In this document: positions 16,035 to 24,212 of the stretch, one piece after another
Position numbering within the stretch: position 1 is the stretch's first letter
Layout of the letters: every line of letters begins with the position of its first letter
Assembly (NCBI GenBank): GCA_018433835.1
Contig: JAHDQM010000010.1
Location: 62,001-126,000 of the forward strand
DNA from: Methanoculleus sp.
Lineage (GTDB): Archaea > Halobacteriota > Methanomicrobia > Methanomicrobiales > Methanoculleaceae
Length of the DNA: 64,000 bases
Direction: 5' to 3'
Position numbers and translations under genes: made by a program
Notes under the pieces: model-generated
The model's input: the letters and a program-made list of their open reading frames with translations, nothing else
Told to the model about the DNA's origin: nothing
Databases searched by the model: none

Positions 16035-16595
16035 TCAGCGTGCCGCTGCCGCCATCGGCTTCTTCTCCTCCGCTTCAGCAGCTTCGACCGCGTCCCGGAG
16101 TGCCGCTCCGGCCATCACGAGCGCTTCCGGGGTGACCATGCCCTGGGCGATGAGATGCCCGTTGGCATCGCGGAGCGCCTCCTTGAGGTCCTTCGCCCAG
16201 AGGTGCTCGATGAGAAAGATCGCGGCAGCGCTGTCGTTCGGGATAACGTCTGCGATTCGCTGGACGTTCTCCTCGTTCATGCCGAAGGTCCGCTGGGCGG
16301 CCGCCATGGCGCCGGCCTCTACGCCTCTCCGTGCTCCTTCTTCCCTGCCGGTGCCGAGGCCGATGAGCGCCCCGACGGCGGCGCCGAAGCGCTCCCGTTC
16401 CTCTTCGTCGAGCTGCGTGGTCTCCATGGCGTCGACGTTTCCGTCCGCATCCTTGTACACGAACCGGAGGTCGATCAGCCTGACGACACCCGCTTCCATT
16501 GCCGATCCGAACGCCTGCCGGATCTGGCCGTGGAAGTCCGGGTTCTCGAATCCGATGACCATGAGTTGCATCGGACCATACATAACTTCAGCCAT
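16035..16595 (-). CDS. DUF1269/DUF6325-like protein
   Basis: Protein of 186 aa beginning MAEVMYGPMQLMVIGFENPDF, with a charged middle and Ala-rich helices at the C-terminus (about 150-186). It matches small proteins annotated as DUF1269 or DUF6325, with no known role. A glycine-rich segment near residues 75-100 (GAAVGALIGLGTG) recalls the membrane-insertion or oligomerisation segment of DUF1269 proteins. The SD GGGGGTAA is 6 nt upstream. A TATA-rich block at 16761-16785 could drive it, leaving a long leader. Confidence 0.65.
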   Translation of the reverse strand: MAEVMYGPMQLMVIGFENPDFHGQIRQAFGSAMEAGVVRLIDLRFVYKDADGNVDAMETTQLDEEERERFGAAVGALIGLGTGREEGARRGVEAGAMAAAQRTFGMNEENVQRIADVIPNDSAAAIFLIEHLWAKDLKEALRDANGHLIAQGMVTPEALVMAGAALRDAVEAAEAEEKKPMAAAAR

Positions 16596-16907
16596 TTCCT
16601 GTTACCCCCTGACAATATGCATGGGTTGCCTGCCCGCACCCCGTGATCCACTACCCAAAATGCAATGCAGATACATCGGCAGAGTGCCTCTGCCCGGGAT
16701 TTTTTGTCTCTCTCTGATGAGTGTGCACACCGGAGCCGGGTCAGCCACAGTGAGCGGCAAGATATAAAAGTATATTTATATAATTCCAAACGCCCGGACA
16801 AGCACCGATTTCAGTGCCCTGGCTCTCCAATCCGGCTGCCCGTGCCCGTCCGGCACTTCCTTATTCGCCGTCTGCATTGAAGCGCCGATCCCCCTCTTCA
16901 TAGCGGC
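16596..16907. other. 312-bp intergenic stretch with AT-rich promoter block
   Basis: No gene seen. The only notable element is an AT-rich segment, GATATAAAAGTATATTTATA and following (about 16760-16785), in an otherwise GC-rich region. It looks like a promoter for the DUF1269-like gene on the minus strand. Confidence 0.4.
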
Positions 16908-17447
16908 CTAATCGTGCGACATCTGGTCGATCGCCGCCGTAACGGCGAGGATGAGCGCGTCGTCGTGCCCCGGCTCCACCTCCACGCCGTAGGTGTCCCG
17001 GACCCGGAACCATTTCTTCGAAACCTCGGCAACCCGCTCCCGCCGCCCGGCGTCGATATGGTACTCGTGGTCGAGGATGTTGCCCTGCACGTCCCAGTCC
17101 CCCTCTCCGGGGATACCGACCGTCCATCGGTCCCGAAGCGGCGTGATCAGGGCCTTCTTGATCGTCGCCGCCGTACCGCCGCCGCCCCGCTCGATCTCCA
17201 TGGTATCCTTGATATGGAGCATCCTCTCCTGGATCTTATAGAGGTCCTGCCCCTCCCGGCTCTGGATGATCAGGGTATTCCTGACGCGGAGCGCCTTTCC
17301 GTCCACCTTGAACGCCCGCTCTCCCGCTGCGTCTTCGATCCAGTAGTCGTCCCCTATCGAGACGAGTTTTTCGCGCATCTTGTACCGGTGTGCGCCGCCG
17401 CCCTCTTCGCGAGCCCGCAGACCGCCTTCTGCTCTTCTTCCCCTCAT
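16908..17447 (-). CDS. LURP-one-related (LOR/scramblase-fold) protein
   Basis: Protein of 179 aa. After a basic 25-residue lead it shows the tubby-like LOR pattern, a chain of short beta strands each ended by a turn: KLVSIGDDYWIEDAAG, AFKVDGKALRVRNTLII, LYKIQERMLHIKDTMEI, then YHIDAGRRERVAEVSKKW. Family members are cytosolic beta barrels of unknown function related to phospholipid scramblases. ATG 17447 follows GAGGTGGAG; GTG 17456 is the longer alternative. It lies 31 nt after the sulfatase gene on the same strand and may be the last gene of that operon. Confidence 0.75.
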   Translation of the reverse strand: MRGRRAEGGLRAREEGGGAHRYKMREKLVSIGDDYWIEDAAGERAFKVDGKALRVRNTLIIQSREGQDLYKIQERMLHIKDTMEIERGGGGTAATIKKALITPLRDRWTVGIPGEGDWDVQGNILDHEYHIDAGRRERVAEVSKKWFRVRDTYGVEVEPGHDDALILAVTAAIDQMSHD

Positions 17448-17478
17448 CTTCTCCACCTCACGGAAACACTCAGGCCCG

Positions 17479-19827
17479 TTACTCCCGGGCCATCATCGCG
17501 GCTGCCTCCTTCTCGAGGTGAGCGTACGGCTCCCCGGTGACATCCACCATGATCTTATGAACCGTCCCGGTAAACGCCCACGGCCGCTCGCCGGGATAGT
17601 CGTCGGTCACGGCATCTCCCTGGCTCAGTCCGACGGAAAGCCCTTTGCCGGCGAGATCGAAGTACGCGGGCTGGGTCTTGATCCGTCCCTCGCCCACTTT
17701 TTGGTCGTTGATGTAGAGCGCGACCGTCCCGTGTGCGGTGCCCTCTGGCTCCTCGCTCTCCTTGGTGAACGCAACGGAGAGCGTGGCCCTGCCGGCAGGG
17801 ACCTCGGCGTCCGAGGTGATCATCTGCTCGGCACCGACGAAGTTGTAGACATACCGGGGTCGGTTATCCTTGATGTAGAAGGCGTGGCCCCCGAACCTGC
17901 TCCCCATGGTGAAGAGAACTCCTTCTGCACCGCCACCCGGTATCTCGACGTCGGCGGCGATGGTGTAGGACCGGTTGCGGATATTCACCGCCACGCCTTC
18001 GGGGATCGGTGCGGTGTTCGGATAGTAGACGAAGAGGTTGCGTTGCGGCGCGGGCTGGGGCCGTGGTGAGGTCAGAACTTCCGGTGCAGTGCGGTCTTCG
18101 AGCGGCAGCCCCTGGTACTTACCGGCCTCGTGCCACCAGAGCGCCATCAGTTCGAGGAGCTTGCGTGAGTTCTTATCGGCCAGATTGCGGGTCTCCGAGC
18201 GATCTTTCTCGATATGGTAGAGCTCCCAGGTGTCCTCGGTGAAGTGGCCCCATCCGGCGATGGTCGGATGGGTGGTGACCGCCTTCCAGCCGTCGTGCCA
18301 GATGCCGCGGGAACCGAGCATGGAGTAGAACTGGGTCTGCCGCTGTGTGGGAGCATCGCTCTTTGCAAAGGTGTAGCGCATGCTGATGCCCTCGACGGGC
18401 CACTGGGTGTACCCTTTCACGGTATCGGGCATCGTGATGCCGATGCATTCCAGGATGGTGGGTGCAACGTCGATGGCATGGTGGTACTGGTGGCGTCTCT
18501 CCCCTTTTGCCCGAATGCCCTGCGGCCAGTGGAATATGCAGGCATCCGCGATGCCGCCGGCGTAGCAGTAGCGCTTCCACATCTTGAACGGGGTGTTGAA
18601 GGCCATCGCCCACCCGGAGCAGTAGTGGTTGTAGGTCTTCGGACTCCCGAGGTCGTCGATCAGCTGCAGGTTCTCTTCGAGAGAATCCGGGATGCCGTTG
18701 AAGAACTTGTTCTCGTTGACCGAGCCGTTCGGCCCGCCCTCGGCGCTGGCGCCGTTGTCGGAGACGAGCACGATCAGGGTGTTGTCGAGTTCGCCGCTCT
18801 CCTGGAGGAAGTCGATGACCCGGCCGATCTGGGCGTCGGTGTGGGAGAGGAACCCGGCGTAGACCTCCGCCATCCGGGTGAAGAGTCTCTTCTCCGCAGT
18901 GGAGAGTGAGTCCCAGGGCCTGACGCTGTCCAGTTCCGGGTACGGCTTCCCGTCGGGACCTGTTCTTGTCTCCGGTGTGCCGATCGGGTTGATCGGCGGC
19001 AGTTCCGTATCCTCCGGAACGATCCCCATCTGCTTCTGCCGTGCAAGCACCTGTTCGCGGTAGCGTTCATAGCCCATGTCGAACCTGCCCCGGTACTTCT
19101 CGACCCACTCCTTCGGAGCATGATGTGGAGCGTGGGTGGCGCCGGGGCAGTAGTACATGAAGAAGGGCTTTGCCGGGTTGATCTGTTTGGCGTCCCGGAT
19201 GAATTCAATCGCCGTGTCGGTCAGGTCTTCGGTCAGGTGGTAGCCTTCTTCGGGCATCGTCGGCTGTTTGACCGGGTGATTGTCGTAGACCAGGGCAGGG
19301 TAGTACTGGTTCGTCTCGCCGCCCAGGAAACCGTAATACCGTTCGAATCCCCGGCCGTCCGGCCAGTTTCGCTTGTTCGAGGCCAGGTGCATCTCTTCCT
19401 GCGGGCAGAGGTGCCATTTGCCCAGCATGTAGGTGTTGTAGCCCTGCTCGACCAGCACCTCTGCGAGTGTGGCGCACTCGAACGGGATGTGGCCGTTCGA
19501 GTTCGGAAACCCGGTGGTCGCCTCGGCGATGCACGCCATCCCGACGGTGGTATGGTTCCTGCCAGTCAGCAGGCATGCCCGGGTCGGCGAGCAGAGTGCT
19601 GTCGTGTGCCACTGCGTATACAAGAGGCCGTTTGCCGCCAGGCGGTCGATGTTCGGTGTTTCTACCAGTCCGCCATAACAGGACATGGCTGAGAACCCGA
19701 CATCGTCGAGGACGATCATCAGGACATTCGGGGCACCTTCGGGCGCCTTTGGTTCTTCATACGGTGTCCAGTCGGCAACCGAGTCCCGGACATCGACATT
19801 GATGAAACCCTTCCATTGTTCAGGCAT
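17479..19827 (-). CDS. Formylglycine-dependent arylsulfatase
   Basis: Sulfatase of 782 aa without a signal peptide, so cytoplasmic as written. It cleaves sulfate esters with a catalytic C-alpha-formylglycine. The metal site starts at VLMIVLDDVGFSAMSCYGG (D41, D42), the modified Cys is C79 in CSPTRACLLTGR (the C-x-P-x-R type), and VLVSDNGASAEGG supplies the later Asp-Asn ligands. The C-terminal 200 aa form a beta-rich domain. ATG 19827 has GGAGGAG upstream; the longer frame upstream lacks homology. The radical-SAM maturase that would make the formylglycine lies 110 nt upstream on the same strand. The substrate is unknown. Confidence 0.92.
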   Translation of the reverse strand: MPEQWKGFINVDVRDSVADWTPYEEPKAPEGAPNVLMIVLDDVGFSAMSCYGGLVETPNIDRLAANGLLYTQWHTTALCSPTRACLLTGRNHTTVGMACIAEATTGFPNSNGHIPFECATLAEVLVEQGYNTYMLGKWHLCPQEEMHLASNKRNWPDGRGFERYYGFLGGETNQYYPALVYDNHPVKQPTMPEEGYHLTEDLTDTAIEFIRDAKQINPAKPFFMYYCPGATHAPHHAPKEWVEKYRGRFDMGYERYREQVLARQKQMGIVPEDTELPPINPIGTPETRTGPDGKPYPELDSVRPWDSLSTAEKRLFTRMAEVYAGFLSHTDAQIGRVIDFLQESGELDNTLIVLVSDNGASAEGGPNGSVNENKFFNGIPDSLEENLQLIDDLGSPKTYNHYCSGWAMAFNTPFKMWKRYCYAGGIADACIFHWPQGIRAKGERRHQYHHAIDVAPTILECIGITMPDTVKGYTQWPVEGISMRYTFAKSDAPTQRQTQFYSMLGSRGIWHDGWKAVTTHPTIAGWGHFTEDTWELYHIEKDRSETRNLADKNSRKLLELMALWWHEAGKYQGLPLEDRTAPEVLTSPRPQPAPQRNLFVYYPNTAPIPEGVAVNIRNRSYTIAADVEIPGGGAEGVLFTMGSRFGGHAFYIKDNRPRYVYNFVGAEQMITSDAEVPAGRATLSVAFTKESEEPEGTAHGTVALYINDQKVGEGRIKTQPAYFDLAGKGLSVGLSQGDAVTDDYPGERPWAFTGTVHKIMVDVTGEPYAHLEKEAAAMMARE

Positions 19828-19937
19828 ACTTTCTCCTCCCTCATCTGAATCGGTGAGCAGGGTCCAACAAGGCATCTCGTCATTTATATAATTGTCCGTG
19901 AATATTGTGGCGGCGACCTGCCGGCTATCGTGCATCG

Positions 19938-21239
19938 TTAACGGCTCATGCGCCCGCAGCATTTCTTATACTTCAAGCCGCTCCCGCAGGGGCAGGGATC
20001 GTTCCGGCCGACCTGCACCGATCCCCTCTCTCGCGCTCTCGCTCTGGCAGCGAGCATCGGCATCACCCCATCTGCAGACCGCCCCTGCCGGAGCAGGTCG
20101 GCCATCATCCGCATCGGGCGGTCGGCGTGGGAGAAGAAGATGCGATAGCCCTCGCAGAGGTAGTTTAAGCCCTCCTCTCCGTCCGGTGTCCTGGTGAACC
20201 GGTTCTTTGGGCACTCCCCGTTGCAGATGGCGAGGAAGTCGCATTCCCGGCAGTACCGGGGAAGCGTATCGCGCTTGGCCGTCCCGAACGCCCGCTGTTT
20301 CTCGGAGTTTACGAGTTCGATCAGGGGTGTCGCGAGGATGTTGCCGAGAAAGTGGTCGGGTTCGACGAAGTGATCGCAGGAATACAGGTCTCCGTTGTGC
20401 TCGAGCGCCACCCCAAGGCCGCAAGTGGACCCGAAGATGCAAACCGTCCCTGCCATCCCGAGCCAGCCCGCGAGCGCCCCGTCGAAGTTCAGGACAAACA
20501 TCCGGCCGACGTCCCTTCTGATCCACTCATCGAAGATCGCGACCAGGAACCGTCCCCATTGGTCCGGCCGGACGGATCGATCGGTCACCGTATTCCCTTC
20601 CTGGAACCCCGTCTCGTTCTCCCGTTCCACGATGGGGATGAACTGGATATACGGCGTCCGGAGCTCGTCGCGGAAGAATCGGTGCACCTCCAGAGGATGG
20701 TCGGCGTTCGTCCTGTTGACTGCGCAGAGGACGTTGAATTCGACCCGGTGCTTCTGGAGCAGACGGGCGGCTGCAAGAACCCGGTTAAAAGTGCCGCGGC
20801 CCCGCCTGTCTCTCCGGTAGGCGTCATGGAGTTCCCCGGGGCCGTCCATGGAGAGACCGACCAGGAAGTTGTTGTCGTGGAAGAACCGGCACCATTCGTC
20901 ATCCAGGAGGATGCCGTTTGTCTGGAGCGTGTTCTCGATGCGGGTTCCGGGCTTCGTATACTTCTTCTGCACCTTAACAGAGCGCCGGAAGAACTCCAGT
21001 CCCATCAGGGTCGGCTCCCCTCCCTGCCAGGCAATCGTCACCTCGGGCACGCGATGCCCCTCGATGGTCTGGCGGATGTACTCCTCCATCACCTCGTCGG
21101 TCATCCGAAAACTGCCGTCCGGGTACAGCTCCTCCTTCTTTAAGAAGAAGCAGTAGGCACAGTCAAGATTGCACCGTGCGCCGGTCGGTTTTGCCATGAC
21201 GTGGAAGGCGAGGGGTGCCTCGCCATCAGATCCGCTCAT
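19938..21239 (-). CDS. Anaerobic sulfatase-maturating radical SAM enzyme
   Basis: Radical SAM/SPASM enzyme of 433 aa that oxidises the sulfatase active-site Cys or Ser to formylglycine without O2. The radical SAM cluster is CNLDCAYC (about 23-30). The SPASM auxiliary clusters include [19 protein letters not shown] and the [18 protein letters not shown] region (about 330-355). The extreme C-terminus carries a SEC-C zinc motif ([15 protein letters not shown]). It lies directly upstream of, and co-oriented with, the sulfatase gene, which gives it its substrate. Confidence 0.93.
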   Translation of the reverse strand: MSGSDGEAPLAFHVMAKPTGARCNLDCAYCFFLKKEELYPDGSFRMTDEVMEEYIRQTIEGHRVPEVTIAWQGGEPTLMGLEFFRRSVKVQKKYTKPGTRIENTLQTNGILLDDEWCRFFHDNNFLVGLSMDGPGELHDAYRRDRRGRGTFNRVLAAARLLQKHRVEFNVLCAVNRTNADHPLEVHRFFRDELRTPYIQFIPIVERENETGFQEGNTVTDRSVRPDQWGRFLVAIFDEWIRRDVGRMFVLNFDGALAGWLGMAGTVCIFGSTCGLGVALEHNGDLYSCDHFVEPDHFLGNILATPLIELVNSEKQRAFGTAKRDTLPRYCRECDFLAICNGECPKNRFTRTPDGEEGLNYLCEGYRIFFSHADRPMRMMADLLRQGRSADGVMPMLAARARARERGSVQVGRNDPCPCGSGLKYKKCCGRMSR

Positions 21240-21988
21240 CGATTAACTCCGTTCTCGTTTTAGTGATCGGAGATGTCGGGAATTGGAGCAAGTTCTCCCA
21301 TTTTCTCTGCGTTCTGTCCATGATCACCTGCTTCACCGCTCCCTCTGTGCATAAAGGTGATGGGTCCCTTCTCTCTATTTCGATGAATCACTGGCGGTTC
21401 CAAAACAAGAAATGAGAATGATCCCACCGCGATGGACGGCGGGATTTCTCCCGAGGCTTAACGGGGTACAGGCGGTTTCAATGCAGGCCGCCGCCTGATG
21501 GTCCTGAACGCTTCTTCGGAGCAGCAAAGGCCAGATCAGGATCGCAGAGACGAATAGCATCCAGGTTTTCGTAAGATATCCCGAGCAGCATGGTGATACC
21601 GGCTCGGGGGTATAATATGATCTGATATCAAAAATATCGCAATACGTAAAATCGGTCCGAGAAGCCGGGCTTGGGTCCGTAAAACAAAAGCATTTTCATA
21701 CCATTGCCATCTATCCTCGCGCCTCTGCAAGGGGTGGTTGTCTCTCTAAAAACAGCCGGCTCTCACTTCCCCTGCGTTTTCAAAGAACGCACGAGGGTTC
21801 GTCCAAAGAGCAGGGGCTGGAGAATAGATAAGATCGCGGGCGGTCATCACTCCTCACCTGCGCGCCGGCATGAATATGAGAAGTCCTCTCCGCACCATTG
21901 CCGTGGGGCACGCCTCCTGCGAACCGTCTATGACGCATTTCACGGCAATCGAATGGAATCTCCCACGCCCTCGAACGGTTTTCTGCAT
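21240..21988. other. 750-bp gene-free stretch
   Basis: I see no supported gene, RNA or repeat. Short open frames on both strands lack coding character. The part at 21590-21700 is AT-rich and may hold promoters, but nothing is defined. Confidence 0.5.
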
Positions 21989-22354
21989 TCAGCGCTCCTT
22001 CAGGGCACCTCCCAGCACTCCTCCCAGGTAGCCGACGAAGCCGAGGACCGGGAAGAGTACCAGCGTGAGGAAGAACGTCGAGCCGAGGAAACGAAGAAGG
22101 ACGAGATCGCCCGGAGCGGCTTCGATACCCAGCACCGCAATGACCGCCGCCAGGGGAAGCGCATCCAGAAGGCCTGTATATACACCGGCTCTTCCTCCGA
22201 TCTCCCTGGTTTTCCTTCCTCCTCCGGCGATCCAGCCGGCAACAATACCACCGACAAACGCGCCGCCGATCGCTATCAGATACGTGATGACGAGTGCGAC
22301 AATGAGCCCGACAACCACTCCTACCCAGAAGGTCCGTGGAGCTCCCTTTGGCAT
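21989..22354 (-). CDS. DUF5518-like small membrane protein
   Basis: Membrane protein of 121 aa with four hydrophobic helices and small-residue motifs (IGGAFVGGIVAGWIAGGGR, VLGFVGYLGGVLGGAL), the pattern of DUF5518 proteins common in methanogens and haloarchaea. Function is unknown. The start at ATG 22354 is set by GGAGGGA 6 nt upstream; a longer frame to 22378 exists. Confidence 0.75.
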   Translation of the reverse strand: MPKGAPRTFWVGVVVGLIVALVITYLIAIGGAFVGGIVAGWIAGGGRKTREIGGRAGVYTGLLDALPLAAVIAVLGIEAAPGDLVLLRFLGSTFFLTLVLFPVLGFVGYLGGVLGGALKER

Positions 22355-22565
22355 GTATCTTCCCTCCCCGTTCTCCACGCGGATCCGATTGGATGCTGCT
22401 ACGGGGCAAGAACGTGAGTATTCGCACTAGGATGTATAGATGCGAGCATAATCTGTGCATCCGGCGGGTATGGGAATCGACACCCGTCGCCCCGGGACAC
22501 CGTTCCTTCTGATACCCGCGAGATCTCTCTTCACGTTTTTTGCTGCAAACCAATCTTCCCGGCGC

Positions 22566-22983
22566 TTACTGCCCCGTGCAGTTCAGCTCCGCCGTGAGGT
22601 TCTGGCGTGCATCCCGGACGGCCTGTATCTCCGGACGGATGGTCTGTATGGCCTCAACGACGGTCGCATCGTCAGGAAGATCCTGCACGGTTTGATCGAG
22701 GTCTTCATACGCCGCGTTGAGTTCGTCGACCCGGATGTTGGCGACCTGATCTGCAGAACTTCTGACACTCTCCATGGCGGACTGCACCTGATCCCGTCCA
22801 TCCCGAATATCTCCCACAGAAGAGCCCACGCTGATGTTCTCCATGTTCTCAAGTGCTACTCCGAGTTCGTCGAGATCCCGACAGAGCTGCGCCTCCGCCT
22901 CTTCCTCGGACGGCTGGACGCACCCGGCACCGGCACAGGCCAGGATGAGGACCACCGAGACGAAAAAAAATCCACGTTTTCAT
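22566..22983 (-). pseudogene. Lipoprotein gene broken by an A8/T8 homopolymer frameshift
   Basis: From ATG 22983, directly after GGAGGGAGGT, the peptide MKTWIFF is followed by a run of eight T (plus strand A 22963-22970) that throws the frame off. With seven T it would read on into SVVLILACAGAGC, a perfect lipoprotein signal peptide with lipobox, then a 110-aa helical domain ending at 22566. The downstream frame (22955-22566) is intact and coding-like, with heptad-type helices. The lesion may be slippage-based on/off switching, decay or a sequencing error. The mature function is unknown. Confidence 0.65.
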
Positions 22984-23198
22984 ACCTCCCTCCCGAGCAG
23001 AATGATTGCCCGGGGCCGGGTAATAAGGAAAGTAATATTAAACTATCGTGATGCCTGACGTCGATCCGGGGGGCAGGCGCTCCGGGCTGTTGAGCAAAGA
23101 CACTCTCGTACCCCATCATACCGGCTAAAGCAACGTGCAAAATACGCTTCTTTATGAGCAAAGAAAAGAGGGCAAGCAGCGCCCCCGCCTCTTTCCGG

Positions 23199-23753
23199 TC
23201 ATCCCGGCATCCGGACAGCGAGGATGACGGCCGCGATTCCGCCGACGATGGCAAGTCCCGCAAGGAGCAGCACCAGGGCCACTGCCCCGATGAGCGGGTC
23301 TGCGATCAGGATCAGCCCAAAGATGATGCTCAGGATGCCGAGAATCGCTGCTCCCCACCCTTCGCCGGAGAATCCCTGCACCAGGTAGATCGCCCCGATG
23401 ATGAGCCCCTCCACCCCGATGATGATGGCGTAGATCGTCGGGATGAGAATGGCGCTGTAGAACGGATAGGCGAGCACGAGGATTCCCGCAAGGATACCGA
23501 GGATACCGACCAGCAGTTTCCAGCCCCATCCGGTTTTATCGGAAAACAGGCTGATGAGCACGACGATACCGTTCGCCAGCCAGTAGAAGCCGAGGACGGT
23601 GACAAGGAGCGTCAGCGTCGGGATAGGGTAGACAAAGAAGAGAACGCCGAAGAGGATCGCGATAATGCCGAGGAGCAGCACGAACCAGCGTGGCGAAGCC
23701 ATAGCAGCGCCGGACTCCGGGGAGTCGGCACTGAATTCTACTTCGTTAACCAT
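23199..23753 (-). CDS. HdeD/DUF308 family membrane protein
   Basis: Protein of 184 aa with six hydrophobic helices in three similar pairs, each with the short motif seen in HdeD-like proteins (ILFGVLFFVYPIPTLTLLV, ILAGILVLAYPFYSAILI, IIFGLILIADPLIGAVAL). HdeD is linked to acid resistance in enterobacteria, but archaeal members have no assigned role. ATG 23753 starts a 20-residue hydrophilic lead. It stands alone. Confidence 0.85.
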   Translation of the reverse strand: MVNEVEFSADSPESGAAMASPRWFVLLLGIIAILFGVLFFVYPIPTLTLLVTVLGFYWLANGIVVLISLFSDKTGWGWKLLVGILGILAGILVLAYPFYSAILIPTIYAIIIGVEGLIIGAIYLVQGFSGEGWGAAILGILSIIFGLILIADPLIGAVALVLLLAGLAIVGGIAAVILAVRMPG

Positions 23754-23859
23754 AATAGCACCATGTGAGGTGTTTTTTGGCACTATAAATACGTATGCGC
23801 TCCGCATCGTGAAATCCAGGCTTGCTTATCTGCTCTTCGGCGGGCCTGCCCATCACTCT

Positions 23860-24201
23860 TCAGCCATCCGCCCGGAGCGTGAACAAAAACGCCGCTCCTT
23901 CCTCCGGGCGGACGATGCGGCAGTCGACACTCAGCCTGGCATGTTCCACTATCGCCCGCTCGACTGCCTCTTCGACGATCTTCCGGTCCTCGGGATGGGT
24001 CGAATTCAGGAATACGCTGTTTTCCCCCTCTTTAAGCACAAACGGGCTCCCCTCTATGCAGCCTTCATGCCGGATATCCTGATGCGCGGCGACCCCGGGG
24101 TCGACGGTTATCGTGGCAAGCTCATCGATCAACCCGGTACTGCTCCCGGACAGCCCGATACCTACATGAGGCTCAAACTGAAAACAGGTAGAACGAAGCA
24201 C
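23860..24201 (-). CDS. Unrecognised small protein, possible kinase remnant
   Basis: An open frame of 113 aa divergent to the Kef-type antiporter gene. The segment STHPEDRKIVEEAVERAI resembles the start of a PAS C-terminal cap. The final RPEEGAAFLFTL nearly repeats the end of the kinase at 27269-28222 (RPEEGAAFRFTL), which suggests a piece of a sensor kinase joined out of context. It could be a small gene or a remnant. No SD is clear. Confidence 0.35.
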   Translation of the reverse strand: MLRSTCFQFEPHVGIGLSGSSTGLIDELATITVDPGVAAHQDIRHEGCIEGSPFVLKEGENSVFLNSTHPEDRKIVEEAVERAIVEHARLSVDCRIVRPEEGAAFLFTLRADG

Positions 24202-24212
24202 GGGAGCCGGAA

